A model generated the notes under the pieces. That model was not told the DNA's origin and searched no databases. It saw only the letters and a program-made list of their open reading frames with translations. 64,000 nt of DNA from Streptomyces capitiformicae (GTDB lineage Bacteria > Actinomycetota > Actinomycetes > Streptomycetales > Streptomycetaceae), in assembly GCF_002214185.1 (NCBI RefSeq), contig NZ_CP022161.1:3285767-3349766 (forward strand). Reading direction: 5' to 3'. This document shows positions 25,905-34,586 of the stretch, in pieces; the stretch's first letter is position 1; each line of letters starts with the position of its first letter. Position numbers and translations under genes: made by a program.

Positions 25905-26528
25905 TCAGGCGGGCGTCCGGTCCGGGACACCGGTGCGGTCGGTCGTACCTGCCGACCGCCGCAGCGCGGTTGAGAGCCATGTCAGGGTGGCGCCGACGAC
26001 GATGTGCAGCATGCTCGTGAACACGGAGTCGGGCAGCGCGATCAGGAACGCGAACAGTGGCAGTGCGACGGCATACCCCCATGACGGAATCCTCGGGAAC
26101 CGGCCGGCGCGGATCATCGCCGCCCCGAACAGGGCGCAGCCCACGGCGAAGACGATCGCCGAGCCGATGAGCGCGGGAATGGTGGGGCCCGTCAGCTCCG
26201 CTTCGATGACGTCGTCGTCGATGTAGAACAGCACCAGGTTGGAAGCGAACGCCGCTCCGCCGAACAGACCGAGGCCGATGATGTTCACGAGGTAGGCGGT
26301 TTCTCCGAAGCGGCCGGTGGCGGGGCTCTGCCCTTGGTGGAGCGCGGTGAGGAACGGCAGGGCGAACGCGGGCGAGAGGGCGAGGAGGAGACTGGTCGCG
26401 GCGGTTTCCCCGGTGAACGCCTCGACCAGTGCGGGCAGTGCGATGAGCAGGCCGGACAGCGCCCCGGAGAGGGCGCCGAGGCGGATGAGCCGGGCAGAGA
26501 CGGGCACGGAGCCGAACGACGAGGACAT
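25905..26528 (-). CDS. Small polytopic membrane protein
   Basis: This is 207 aa with about six hydrophobic helices (LIRLGALSGALSGLLIALPA, LVNIIGLGLFGGAAFASNLV, ALIGSAIVFAVGCALFGAAM, VALPLFAFLIALPDSVF). The family is not recognised with confidence, although the layout resembles DUF4386-type proteins. The ATG at 26528 follows GGAGTGG. It is divergent from the two-component genes, which may control it. Confidence 0.8.
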   Translation of the reverse strand: MSSSFGSVPVSARLIRLGALSGALSGLLIALPALVEAFTGETAATSLLLALSPAFALPFLTALHQGQSPATGRFGETAYLVNIIGLGLFGGAAFASNLVLFYIDDDVIEAELTGPTIPALIGSAIVFAVGCALFGAAMIRAGRFPRIPSWGYAVALPLFAFLIALPDSVFTSMLHIVVGATLTWLSTALRRSAGTTDRTGVPDRTPA

Positions 26529-26782
26529 GAGGGCCACTCCGGTTCGTCGAGGAGCAGGTCAGGGCCGAAACGGTAGAGAGCGGCCGGCCTGCGAAGGGAG
26601 GTGCCGAGCGGCGACACCGGCCGCCGGAGGTCACGGGCGCCCGGGCGGCAGCGGCGTGCCGTTCGGCATGTGCCGCTCGGCCGTACCTGGCCGGCCACCC
26701 GACCGGTTTTCTCCCGACGGTGTCGCCCCGCGTGCGGACCCGGCCTAGCCTGGGCTACAGCGTCGGGCGGGCGGGGGTATGC

Positions 26783-27922
26783 ATGGCGGCGTATGTGCCT
26801 GTGCCGTGGGTGTCGCCGCTGTTGTACGGCGCGGTGCTCCTCGGCGGTCTCTACTACCTGGCCGCCGATCTGGGCGACAGTTCCGGGCTGTTGTCCTGGC
26901 GCACGGCCGGCTTCGTCGCCGGGCTCGCGGCGCTGTTAGCTCTGGGAGTGGCAGAACGCCGCCGCAGCGCGGCCCGGGTGCCGCTGCTGCTCGCGCGGTG
27001 CGCCCTGACGGGTGCCGTGGTCGCCCTGGATGCCTCGGAACTGTCCCAAGTCCTGTTCGTTCTACTGCCGTTCACCGCTTACTTCGCGTTCGGCCGTACG
27101 GCGGCGCTCGCGCTGGGAGCGCTGTGCCTGGCCGGGCCGCTCACCGGTTATCTCCTGACGGCCCCCGGCTGGTACCGCGACATGGAGTACGTGTCCGACC
27201 TGTTGATGCTCGGCATCGGCCTGGTGCTGGCGATCTCGATGGCCGCCGTCGCCGTCGGCGAACAGCGGGCGCGACGCGAACTGCAGGAGTACGCCGCGCG
27301 GGTGGCGGAGCTGTCCGCCGCGACCGAGCGCAACCGGCTGGCGCGGGACATCCACGACAGCCTCGGCCACCATCTCACCGCGATTTCCGTGCAGTTGGAG
27401 CTCGCCTCGGAGTTCCGTGAGCTGGACCCGGACGCGGCAGGACGGGCGATGACCGAGGCCAGGCAGTCGGTGAAACTCGCGCTGGGCGACGTCCGGCAGT
27501 CAGTACGCACGCTGCGCGGTGAGGCGGTTCGCCCGTCGCTGTCGGCCGCGCTCGCGGGATGGGTACGCGACGGCGGCGCGGGGCCGCGCGTCACCGTCGA
27601 GGTGCTCGGCGCCGAGGACGGCTACGGCGCGGCGGAGCTGACCGCGTTGTACCGGGCCGCGCAGGAGGGGCTGACCAACGCGCTGCGCCACGCGCGAGCC
27701 TCGCGGGTCTCGGTGGCGGTCCGGTTGACCGAACACGCCGCGCGGCTGGCTGTGGCCGACGACGGTTGCGGCTTCACACCGGCCGAGGCCACGGCCGGAT
27801 TCGGCCTGACCGGCATGCGGGAACGGGTGCACCTCGTGGCAGGAACCGTGGACATCGACAGCGGACCGGGTGAGGGCACCCGACTCACGGTGGTCGTGCC
27901 GCGGGGAGGAGGCGAGAGGTGA
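26783..27922 (+). CDS. NarL-type sensor histidine kinase
   Basis: This is a 379-aa sensor kinase with five or six N-terminal membrane helices and no large extracellular loop. A HisKA_3 dimerisation domain has the phospho-acceptor H191 (ARDIHDSLGHHLTA). The HATPase domain has the N box QEGLTNALRHA, the G1 box ADDGCGF and GFGLTGMRERV. The ATG at 26783 is taken as start because the first helix begins soon after. The stop overlaps the response-regulator start (GTGA). The signal is unknown. Confidence 0.92.
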   Translation: MAAYVPVPWVSPLLYGAVLLGGLYYLAADLGDSSGLLSWRTAGFVAGLAALLALGVAERRRSAARVPLLLARCALTGAVVALDASELSQVLFVLLPFTAYFAFGRTAALALGALCLAGPLTGYLLTAPGWYRDMEYVSDLLMLGIGLVLAISMAAVAVGEQRARRELQEYAARVAELSAATERNRLARDIHDSLGHHLTAISVQLELASEFRELDPDAAGRAMTEARQSVKLALGDVRQSVRTLRGEAVRPSLSAALAGWVRDGGAGPRVTVEVLGAEDGYGAAELTALYRAAQEGLTNALRHARASRVSVAVRLTEHAARLAVADDGCGFTPAEATAGFGLTGMRERVHLVAGTVDIDSGPGEGTRLTVVVPRGGGER

Positions 27923-28569
27923 GCGAGGAGCCGACGGCGGTACGGGTGCTGGTCGTGGACGATCAGCAGCTCATCCGGGACGGCATCGCGGCGCTGCTCT
28001 CGATCCGGCCGGGCATCACGGTCGTCGGCACGGCGGCGGGCGGGCGGGAAGCTGTGGAGAAGGCTGTGGAGCTACGGCCCGACGTCGTGCTGATGGACGT
28101 GCGGATGCCGGAGCTGGACGGCGTCGAGGCCGTCGCCGTGCTGCGTGGCCGGGCGCCGGAGTGCCGGGTGGTGATGCTGACGACATTCGACGACGAGGAG
28201 TACGTGGTTCAGGCGCTGCGGGCGGGTGCCAGCGGCTATCTGCTCAAGGACCTGCCGGCCGAGGAACTCGCGCACGCGATCCGCCTGGCGCACTCGGGAG
28301 TCACCCAGCTCGACTCCTCGGTGGCCGCCCGCCTCGCCGCCGCCCTGCCGCCGCCCGCTCCCGCATCGGCGACGGCCGTCGCCCTCAGCCCGCGCGAGAT
28401 CGACATTCTGCGGCTCGTGGCGCGGGGCCGGACCAACCGGGAGATCGCCACGCAGCTGTATCTCAGCGAGGGCACCGTCAAGAACCACGTCTCCCGCATC
28501 CTCAGCCGCCTCGCCCTGCGCGACCGCACCCAGGCCGCGCTGCGCGCCCGTGACCTCGGCCTGCTGTGA
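27919..28569 (+). CDS. NarL/FixJ response regulator
   Basis: This is a 216-aa DNA-binding response regulator. The receiver carries the acidic pocket (VVDDQQL) and phospho-acceptor D60 (VVLMDVRMPE). The C-terminal LuxR-type HTH reads LSPREIDILRLVARG and NREIATQLYLSEGTVKNHVS. The GTG at 27919 is coupled to the kinase gene. A plausible target is the divergent membrane protein gene at 25905-26528. Confidence 0.95.
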   Translation: MSEEPTAVRVLVVDDQQLIRDGIAALLSIRPGITVVGTAAGGREAVEKAVELRPDVVLMDVRMPELDGVEAVAVLRGRAPECRVVMLTTFDDEEYVVQALRAGASGYLLKDLPAEELAHAIRLAHSGVTQLDSSVAARLAAALPPPAPASATAVALSPREIDILRLVARGRTNREIATQLYLSEGTVKNHVSRILSRLALRDRTQAALRARDLGLL

Positions 28570-28800
28570 AAGCCCGACACCATGCCCGTCCGCGCACGCG
28601 CTCCGCTCACGACCCGCACGACCCGCACGACCCGCACGACCACCCGAGCGCAGAGAAGGGAACCTCCTTTTCCGGCGGCTTCGGCCGTCCCTGACGCCTT
28701 CCTTACGGCGGCCTCACGCCTTTGACGCACTCCGTACGGCGCGGCGCGGCTCGACCCGGCGCGGCTCGACCCGGCGCGGCTCGACCCGGCGCGGCGCGGC
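28570..28800. repeat. Intergenic tandem repeats
   Basis: This convergent spacer holds a 9-bp repeat (ACCCGCACG and variants) at about 28612-28640. It also holds a 15-bp tandem array, TCGACCCGGCGCGGC, with copies starting at 28751, 28766 and 28781. No gene and no clean terminator stem are seen. Confidence 0.7.
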
Positions 28801-29523
28801 TCAGCTCAGCTCGGCGAACGTCTCCACCGCGTGGGTCTTGCCGGTGACCACGATGACGTCGCCCTTCTGAACGACCGTCTCGGCGGTGGCGTAGGTGAAG
28901 TCCTCGCCGGGGCGCTTGATGCCGACGACCGTGATGCCGTACCGGCTGCGGACCTGGCTCCGGCCGAGCGGAACGCTGGTGATGATGTCCGGGGCGACGG
29001 TCTTCACCAGCGCGTAGTCGTCGTCGAACTCGATGAAGTCCAGCATCCGCCCGGTGACCAGGTGGGCGACACGTTCGCCCATCTCGTGCTCCGGCAGGAC
29101 GACGTGGTGGACGCCGAGGCGTTCGAGGATCTGACCGTGTTGGCGGCTGACGGCCTTGGCCCAGATGTTGGGCACCTCGGCCTCCAGGAGGTTGGAGCTG
29201 ACCAGGATGGACGCCTCGACGTCGGAGCCGATGGCGACGACGGCGCTGGTGAACTCGTGCACGCCGAGCTGGCGCAGCACCTCGGGGTCGGTGCAGTCGG
29301 CGACCGCCGTGTGGGTCAGTCCGTCGCTGTACTTCTGCACGAGACGGGCGTCGGTGTCGAGGCCCAGGACGTCCCAGCCGCGGTGCATCAGCTCGTTGGC
29401 GAGCGAATTGCCGAACCGACCGAGGCCGATGACCGCGACCCGCTGGTCCCCGGCGTGCTGGGTGTGCTGGTGGGCCAGGCGCTTGCGGCGGCGTCGGCGC
29501 AGGGAGTGCAGGTAGTTAACCAA
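28801..29523 (-). CDS. TrkA/KtrA-type potassium uptake regulator
   Basis: This is 240 aa. The RCK_N Rossmann domain has the dinucleotide motif GLGRFG (33-38) and the acidic D56 after strand 2. It is followed by an RCK_C domain (VVGIKRPGEDFTYA). It is a cytoplasmic gating subunit for the TrkH-like channel encoded upstream. The TTG at 29523 is taken because it lies 10 bases after GAGGAG, overlaps the trkH stop by 8 nt, and no ATG or GTG lies before the Rossmann motif. Confidence 0.92.
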   Translation of the reverse strand: MVNYLHSLRRRRRKRLAHQHTQHAGDQRVAVIGLGRFGNSLANELMHRGWDVLGLDTDARLVQKYSDGLTHTAVADCTDPEVLRQLGVHEFTSAVVAIGSDVEASILVSSNLLEAEVPNIWAKAVSRQHGQILERLGVHHVVLPEHEMGERVAHLVTGRMLDFIEFDDDYALVKTVAPDIITSVPLGRSQVRSRYGITVVGIKRPGEDFTYATAETVVQKGDVIVVTGKTHAVETFAELS

Positions 29524-30889
29524 TGACGGGTCGCTCCTCGGGCAGTTCGTAGCGGCGGACGCGTTCGCGCAGGGCCAGCGCCGAGACCAGGGTGACCGGG
29601 CCGAGGCGGCCGATGAACATCAGCAGGACGAGGATCAGCTGCCCGGCGTCAGGGAAGTCGGCGGTGATGCCGGTGGACAGCCCGACGGTGGCGAAGGCGG
29701 AGACGGCCTCGAAGAGAACCCCGTCCAGCGGCAGCGAGGTCATGCTGAGCAGAGCCAGCGTTGCGGTCATGACCAGGCCGACGCCGAGCAGCACCACCGT
29801 CAGCGCCTGCCGCAGGCTGTGCGGGGCGAGCCTGCGGCCCAGGACCGTGGAATTGGGTTCGCCGCGCACCTCGGCGATGATCGCGACGGCCAGCACCGCG
29901 AACGTGGTGACTTTGATGCCGCCCGCGGTGCCCGCGCTGCCGCCGCCGACGAACATGAGCATGCAGGTCATCAGGAGCGTGGAGGCGTGCATCGCCCCGA
30001 TGTCGAGCGAATTGAAGCCGGCGGTGCGGGTCATCGTGGAGTGGAAGAACCCGTTCAGGAGCTTCTCGGGCCAGTCGTGCGCCCCGAGGGTGGCCTGGTT
30101 GGTCCACTCCAGCAGACAGGTCAGCAGGGTGCCGACAACGAGCAGGGCGCCGGTGGTGGCCAGCGTCAGCTTGGTGTGGAGGGTCCAGTTGCGGCGGCCT
30201 GTGGTGCGGTGACGGTTGCGGTGGCGGAGCAGTTCCAGGAGGACGGGGAAGCCGAGCCCGCCGAGGATCACGGCCACGGCGACGGGCAGGGTGACCCACG
30301 GGTCCTGGGCGTAGCGGGTAAGGCTGTCGGCGTGCAGGCCGAACCCGGCGTTGTTGAAGGCCGACACGGCGTGGAAGTAGCCCAGGTACACGGCCTCGCC
30401 GATGGAGTTGCCGTAACCGAAGCGGAAGCGCAGGGAGAGAACCGCGCCGACCGCGAGCTCCACGATCAGCGTCGTGCCGGCGACACCGAGCAGCACCCGG
30501 CGCACGTCACCGATGTCCAGGCTCTTGGTCTCCGCCTGCGCGGTGAGCTGGAGCCGCAGCCGCAGCTTCCCGGAGACCAGCAGAGCGAGCAGGGATGCCA
30601 TCGTCATGATGCCGAAGCCGCCGACCTGGATCAGCGCGAGGATCACACCCTCACCGAAGCCGCTCCAGTAGGTGCCGGTGTCCACCACCGCCAGACCCGT
30701 CACACACACGGCCGAGGTGGACGTGAACAGCGCGGTCACCAGCCCGGTGGCCGTACCGTCCTCGGCTGCGACCGGCAGCGCGAGCAGCCCGGTCCCGAGG
30801 GCGATCACGGCGGCGAAGGCCAACACGACCGTACGGGCCGGGTGCGCGGTCAACAGCGACCTGCGCGGATGCGCGGAACGTCCCGCCAC
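29516..30889 (-). CDS. TrkH/KtrB-type potassium transporter
   Basis: This is a 457-aa K+ translocating subunit with about ten membrane helices and four pore-loop repeats. They are seen around TSTSAVCVTGLAVVDTGTYW, AFNNAGFGLHADSL, TRTAGFNSLDIGAM and FATVGLSTGITADF, each with the central glycine expected in the filter. It works with the RCK protein encoded just downstream. There is a short polar N-terminus, then a helix from about residue 18. Confidence 0.93.
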   Translation of the reverse strand: MAGRSAHPRRSLLTAHPARTVVLAFAAVIALGTGLLALPVAAEDGTATGLVTALFTSTSAVCVTGLAVVDTGTYWSGFGEGVILALIQVGGFGIMTMASLLALLVSGKLRLRLQLTAQAETKSLDIGDVRRVLLGVAGTTLIVELAVGAVLSLRFRFGYGNSIGEAVYLGYFHAVSAFNNAGFGLHADSLTRYAQDPWVTLPVAVAVILGGLGFPVLLELLRHRNRHRTTGRRNWTLHTKLTLATTGALLVVGTLLTCLLEWTNQATLGAHDWPEKLLNGFFHSTMTRTAGFNSLDIGAMHASTLLMTCMLMFVGGGSAGTAGGIKVTTFAVLAVAIIAEVRGEPNSTVLGRRLAPHSLRQALTVVLLGVGLVMTATLALLSMTSLPLDGVLFEAVSAFATVGLSTGITADFPDAGQLILVLLMFIGRLGPVTLVSALALRERVRRYELPEERPVIG

Positions 30890-31204
30890 GGCTCCCCTTC
30901 TGCGTACGTCCAGTCCGTCAAGGATTGGTATGGACTTCGTTCGGAGCCCGTCAAACCCCGCGCGGACGTCACCCTACCCGGCTGCAGCTCCCACAGACCC
31001 GTCCAGCCGAAAGGCTCTCCGGCCGCCGCCCGGAGCCCGGTGTCAGGTATCGATGCCAGGGCGCGCCACAAGCGAACGAGGAGCGACGCTCACGACCTGC
31101 TCCGGGGACTGTCCCGGCGGATCCGGTACACGCCGTGCAGGCCGAGTACGACCATCCCACCCACAATCATCGGCCATACGTCTGGGAGCCCTGCGGGAGG
31201 GCGG
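30890..31204. other. Intergenic region upstream of trkH
   Basis: This is 315 bp between trkH and the PucR-type gene, both leftward. It should carry the trkH promoter. The only reading frame of note is the 26-codon one at 31090-31170. Confidence 0.4.
31090..31170 (-). CDS. Possible 26-aa membrane peptide
   Basis: This small frame starts ATG ATT GTG GGT. It gives one hydrophobic segment (MIVGGMVVLGLHGVY) followed by a basic tail (RIRRDSPRSRS), a positive-inside micro-protein pattern. It lies 34 bp downstream of the PucR-type gene on the same strand. No good ribosome site is seen, so it may be chance. Confidence 0.25.
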   Translation of the reverse strand: MIVGGMVVLGLHGVYRIRRDSPRSRS

Positions 31205-32284
31205 TCAGAGGGGTTTCGTCGGCCAGTCGAGCAGCCGGGCGCCGATCACCGCGGTCTGGAGGGTGTAGCGGTGCACCGGGTCGGACGGGTCGGCGCCGGT
31301 GAGTTTGTTGATGCGTTCGAGGCGGTAGGTGAAGGCGCGCACGCTCAGCGACAGCCGCCGGGCCGCCTCCGCGGAGACGCAGCCGGAGTCGAAGTAGGCG
31401 GTGAGGGTGTCGAGGAGTGGCTGGGCGCCGCCGCGGGCCTGGCGCAGTGGGCCGAGGGCGCTCTCCACCAGGTCGGCCATGGCCTGTCGGTCACGGGTGA
31501 GGACGGGGTAGACGAGGAGGTCGGCGGCGCGCAGCACGGGATCGTCGAGTTCCAGGCGATCCGCCAGGTCGAGGGCGTTCAGGGCCTCCTCGTACGACTG
31601 GACGACACCCGCCGGGCCGGCCTGCGGGCGGCCGATCGCGACCTGGCCGCCGCCGGTCGCGGCGAACGCCTGCTTGGCGAAGTGCGCGAGGACGTCGTGC
31701 TGGTCGCCGGGGGCGACGCACACGAGTCGGCCGTCCTTGGTGGTGAGGAGGATGCTGCGGTCGCCGAACCGGCCTATCAGGGCGCGCTCCACCTCCCGAA
31801 GTACCGGGTCGCCCTCGTCGTAGACGGCCGGGCCACGGGCCACGGCGACCGCGTGCTCGTACGACAGCCGCAGCCCGTAGCGTTCCGCGCGCTGGGCGAG
31901 TCGGCCCAGGTCGCTGCGGCCGTACAGCAGGTCGTCGATGAACTCCCGGCGGGCGGCCTCCTCCTGGCGCACGGCGTGCCGCTGGGCCCGTTCGTAGCCC
32001 TCGGCGAACGCGTCGAGAGCCTGTGTGGCGGCGGACAGCACGTCGTCCACGGACACGCCGCTCCCGGTGGGCCAGTGCGCCTGGGTGGCTGCCATGTGGG
32101 CTCCGACCAGGGCGCGCAGCCCGATCCCGGCCTCGGCGGCCTGTTCGCCCAGGGCGCGGCGCGAAGCCAGTTCCTCCCGGGAGAGCCGACGGCCGGTCGC
32201 CGAGGCGTCGGCGAGGACACGGGCGTACCCCTCCAGGTACGCCTCGTATCCCTCGTGCCTCTCGGACACGTCCTGTACCGCCAT
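31205..32284 (-). CDS. PucR-family transcriptional regulator
   Basis: This is 359 aa. The N-terminal half resembles the RsbRD/diguanylate-like sensory region of PucR-type regulators (GIGLRALVGAHMAATQAHW). The middle is a GGDEF-related fold, and the C-terminus is the PucR helix-turn-helix (LLDTLTAYFDSGCVSAEAAR, RLSLSVRAFTYRLERINKL). ATG 32284 is the likely start. Targets are unknown, and the K+ uptake and antiporter genes on either side are candidates. Confidence 0.9.
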   Translation of the reverse strand: MAVQDVSERHEGYEAYLEGYARVLADASATGRRLSREELASRRALGEQAAEAGIGLRALVGAHMAATQAHWPTGSGVSVDDVLSAATQALDAFAEGYERAQRHAVRQEEAARREFIDDLLYGRSDLGRLAQRAERYGLRLSYEHAVAVARGPAVYDEGDPVLREVERALIGRFGDRSILLTTKDGRLVCVAPGDQHDVLAHFAKQAFAATGGGQVAIGRPQAGPAGVVQSYEEALNALDLADRLELDDPVLRAADLLVYPVLTRDRQAMADLVESALGPLRQARGGAQPLLDTLTAYFDSGCVSAEAARRLSLSVRAFTYRLERINKLTGADPSDPVHRYTLQTAVIGARLLDWPTKPL

Positions 32285-32435
32285 GCAAGTCCCCCGAATC
32301 GAATGCGCCGTTGACGTCTTCTTGACGCATGGTCGCAGGAGCGTACTCCGCCCATGCCGGAACCGCTGCCTGTCCCCGGCAAAGAGCGGCGGGTCCGAAT
32401 GGGCCGCCGGACAGGCACCCGGCGGACACGGCGCC

Positions 32436-32474
32436 TACGCTGCCCGTAGGTGTGCCGGGAAGTCCGGTCGGCGG
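32436..32474 (+). promoter_or_regulatory. Promoter-hairpin leader, first copy
   Basis: A TACGCT (-10-like) hexamer is followed by GGTGTGCCGGGAAGTCCGG and TCGGCGG, which can fold as GCCG-loop-CGGC. It is almost the same as the copy before the antiporter gene (32722-32759) but sits 320 bp too early to serve it directly. What follows is only a coding remnant. Confidence 0.55.
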
Positions 32475-32516
32475 CCATGACGGCGCGGCCTCCTCGCCGG
32501 AAAACACGGCACACGG

Positions 32517-32624
32517 CTGATCATCACCCACCCCGACGGCCAGATGCGGTCCGCCCTGCGGCAGATCGGCCCACCCCGGGCCCTCTCCCGTCCTCTGCCC
32601 GATGGGGACGGCGAAACCCGCTGA
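32517..32624 (+). pseudogene. Possible CBS-like coding remnant
   Basis: About 35 codons have strong G/C third positions and read LIITHPDGQMRSALRQIG before a stop. The THPDG string resembles the last strand of CBS domains. With the leader copy just upstream, this may be the residue of a second antiporter/CBS cassette. Evidence is weak. Confidence 0.3.
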
Positions 32625-32721
32625 GATCACATTTCGGGCAGTGCACGATGCCGGAATCCGGCAACGTACGGGGTTCCGTGGCTGCGCGCCAAGAGCCTGT
32701 CAACGCCGCGCAAAGAACGTG

Positions 32722-32759
32722 TACGGTGCCCGCGGTGTGCCGGGAAGTCTGGTCGGCGG
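32722..32759 (+). promoter_or_regulatory. Promoter-hairpin leader of the antiporter gene
   Basis: TACGGT is followed by GGTGTGCCGGGAAGTCTGG and TCGGCGG, with a GCCG/CGGC stem and conserved loop. If TACGGT is the -10 box, the RNA would begin at or just before the hairpin. This is the arrangement of a 5'-leader sensor. It is a candidate cation-responsive RNA element and should be compared with the nhaA-I class. The assignment is not proven. Confidence 0.5.
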
Positions 32760-32798
32760 TCTTGGGAGAGCTCTCTTCGTCGATCGGGGGTCGTGGTC

Positions 32799-34034
32799 AT
32801 GGTGCTCGTCGTGGTCTTCGGGGTGGCACTGCTGATCGCGGTGCTGCTGTCGGGTCTCGCCGCCCGCACGGTGCTGTCGACGTCGCTGCTCTTCCTGGTC
32901 GGCGGCGCGCTCGTCAGTGACGGCTTCCTGGGCTGGATCCACATCACGCCGGACAGCGAGATCGTGTCGGTGACGGCGGACCTGGCGCTGTTCGCGGTGC
33001 TGTTCACCGACGGCATGCACGTGTCCTTCGCCAAGCTGCGCGCGAACTGGCGCAACCCGGCCCGCGCGCTGGGGCTCGGCATGCCGCTGGCGTTCGTCGG
33101 CACGGCGCTGATCACGCACTACCTCGTGGGCCTGGACTGGACGACGTCCTTCCTGGTCGGCGCCGTGCTCGCGCCGACCGACCCGGTGTTCGCCTCCGCG
33201 ATCGTCGGCCGCAAGGAAGTCCCGTCGAAGCTCCGGCAGTTGCTGAACGTGGAGAGCGGCATCAACGACGGGCTCGCCCTGCCGGTCGTGCTGATCCTGA
33301 TCGCGGCGGCCGGACCGACTTCCGGGCACGCCGAGGCGTCCCTGGGGAAGATCGCCCTGGAGCTGGTCCTCGGGCTGGTCTTCGGGATCGTCCTGCCCTA
33401 CGTCGTCATCGAACTCGTACGCTTCCGGCTGCTGGGCGCCGAGCCGAAACTGCAGCCGCTGCTGCCGCTGGCGATCGGCGTGATCCTGTACGCGGTCTGC
33501 CACCTCACCCACGCCAACCCCTACCTCGCCGCGTTCTCCGCGGGCGCCGTGCTCACCGCGCGCTCGCTGGAGGCGAAGGAGGCGTTCGAGCCGCTGGGCG
33601 AGGCGCTGGCGGAACTGGCGAAGTTCGCGGCGCTGCTGGTGTTCGGCGCACTGCTGACGCCCCAGCTGTTCGGTGACCTGTCCTTCGGCGGATACGTGGC
33701 GGTGATCCTGGCCATCGTGCTGATCCGCCCGGCGTCGCTGCTGCTGTCGCTGCTCGGCACCCGGTTCACCCGACAGGAGAAGCTGGTCGCGGCCTGGTTC
33801 GGCCCGAAGGGCTTCGCGTCGGTGGTGTACGGGCTGCTCGTGCTCCAGGCCGGGATCCCGCAGGGCGAGGAGGCGTTCACCCTCATCGCCGTGTGCATCG
33901 CCTTCTCGATCGTCGCGCACAGCTCCACCGACGTGCCGATCGCCCGCCTCTTCCACGTCGACGACCTCACGGACACGTCCTCCGGTGCCGGCACGCCGCC
34001 CGCCGCCAAGGAGGCCGACCGTGTTGGCGCGTGA
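32799..34034 (+). CDS. CPA-family cation:proton antiporter
   Basis: This is 411 aa with about twelve membrane helices and the Na+_H+ exchanger fold. The key motifs are APTDPVFASAIV and ESGINDGLALPVVLIL, where the Asp-containing core is intact. It should exchange Na+ or K+ for H+. The ATG at 32799 is chosen, and a GTG two codons earlier is possible. It is the first gene of a coupled set (CBS protein, micro-ORF, NAD-binding protein) and lies downstream of the hairpin leader. Confidence 0.92.
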   Translation: MVLVVVFGVALLIAVLLSGLAARTVLSTSLLFLVGGALVSDGFLGWIHITPDSEIVSVTADLALFAVLFTDGMHVSFAKLRANWRNPARALGLGMPLAFVGTALITHYLVGLDWTTSFLVGAVLAPTDPVFASAIVGRKEVPSKLRQLLNVESGINDGLALPVVLILIAAAGPTSGHAEASLGKIALELVLGLVFGIVLPYVVIELVRFRLLGAEPKLQPLLPLAIGVILYAVCHLTHANPYLAAFSAGAVLTARSLEAKEAFEPLGEALAELAKFAALLVFGALLTPQLFGDLSFGGYVAVILAIVLIRPASLLLSLLGTRFTRQEKLVAAWFGPKGFASVVYGLLVLQAGIPQGEEAFTLIAVCIAFSIVAHSSTDVPIARLFHVDDLTDTSSGAGTPPAAKEADRVGA

Positions 34035-34443
34035 CCTCGCCGAGCCCTACCCGTACGTCACCACCGACGAGGACGCCGCACACGCGGTCCGGCTGCTGGC
34101 CCGGCACCGGTTACCGGCGCTCCTGGTCGTGGACGCCGACGCCGCGCCGTACGCCCTCGTGCCCTGCGCCCACCTCCTCGGACGACTCGTGTCCGAGGGG
34201 CGGGGCCACGACGAGGCGCCGACGAGGACGGCCGGTCTCACCGTGGCGGACTGGCTGCCTCCCGGCAGCTCCAGCCTCCCGACGGTCGAGGAGGACGCGA
34301 GCCTCACACGGATCGCGGACCTCATCGCACGGACGCACAGCCCGCTGGTCGCCGTCGTCGAACGCGACGGCGACCAGCGGTGGTTGGCGGGCGTGGTGAC
34401 AGCCGCCCGGCTGATGGAACGACTCGCCGGAGGAGAAACGTGA
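34021..34443 (+). CDS. CBS-domain protein
   Basis: This is 140 aa made of a CBS pair. The first half is DLAEPYPYVTTDEDAAHAVR, then LPALLVVDADAAPYALV. The second is SLPTVEEDASLTRIADLIAR, then SPLVAVVERDGDQRWLAGVV. CBS pairs bind adenine nucleotides and often gate transporters, so regulation of the neighbouring antiporter is likely. The GTG at 34021 has AAGGAGG six bases upstream and overlaps the antiporter stop by 14 nt. Confidence 0.9.
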   Translation: MLARDLAEPYPYVTTDEDAAHAVRLLARHRLPALLVVDADAAPYALVPCAHLLGRLVSEGRGHDEAPTRTAGLTVADWLPPGSSSLPTVEEDASLTRIADLIARTHSPLVAVVERDGDQRWLAGVVTAARLMERLAGGET

Positions 34444-34586
34444 ACGGCCCGAAGAGCCGGATGACCGTCGCCGCCGGCGCGGCCGAGCGCGGCCCGGCCC
34501 TCGCCTCCGCCGCCCCGGGAGCCTCGGGCCGTCGGGGATGTGCATCCGTACGTCCTCGTCCTGGCGGGCGGGGAGGGGCCGTATGA
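34440..34586 (+). CDS. 48-aa micro-ORF coupled on both sides
   Basis: GTG at 34440 overlaps the CBS gene stop as GTGA and has a near-ideal GGAGGAG site. Its own TGA overlaps the next gene's ATG as ATGA. The product is basic and Gly/Ala/Arg-rich (VNGPKSRMTVAAGAAERGPA) without a membrane helix or known motif. It may be a real small protein, or a coupler keeping the ribosome moving into the NAD-binding gene. It could also be the remnant of a longer gene. Confidence 0.6.
   Translation: MNGPKSRMTVAAGAAERGPALASAAPGASGRRGCASVRPRPGGRGGAV

Noticed and set aside
28741..28800. Penta-peptide repeat coding region
   Set aside because: The 15-bp repeat is open in frame, but there is no start, ribosome site or surrounding gene.
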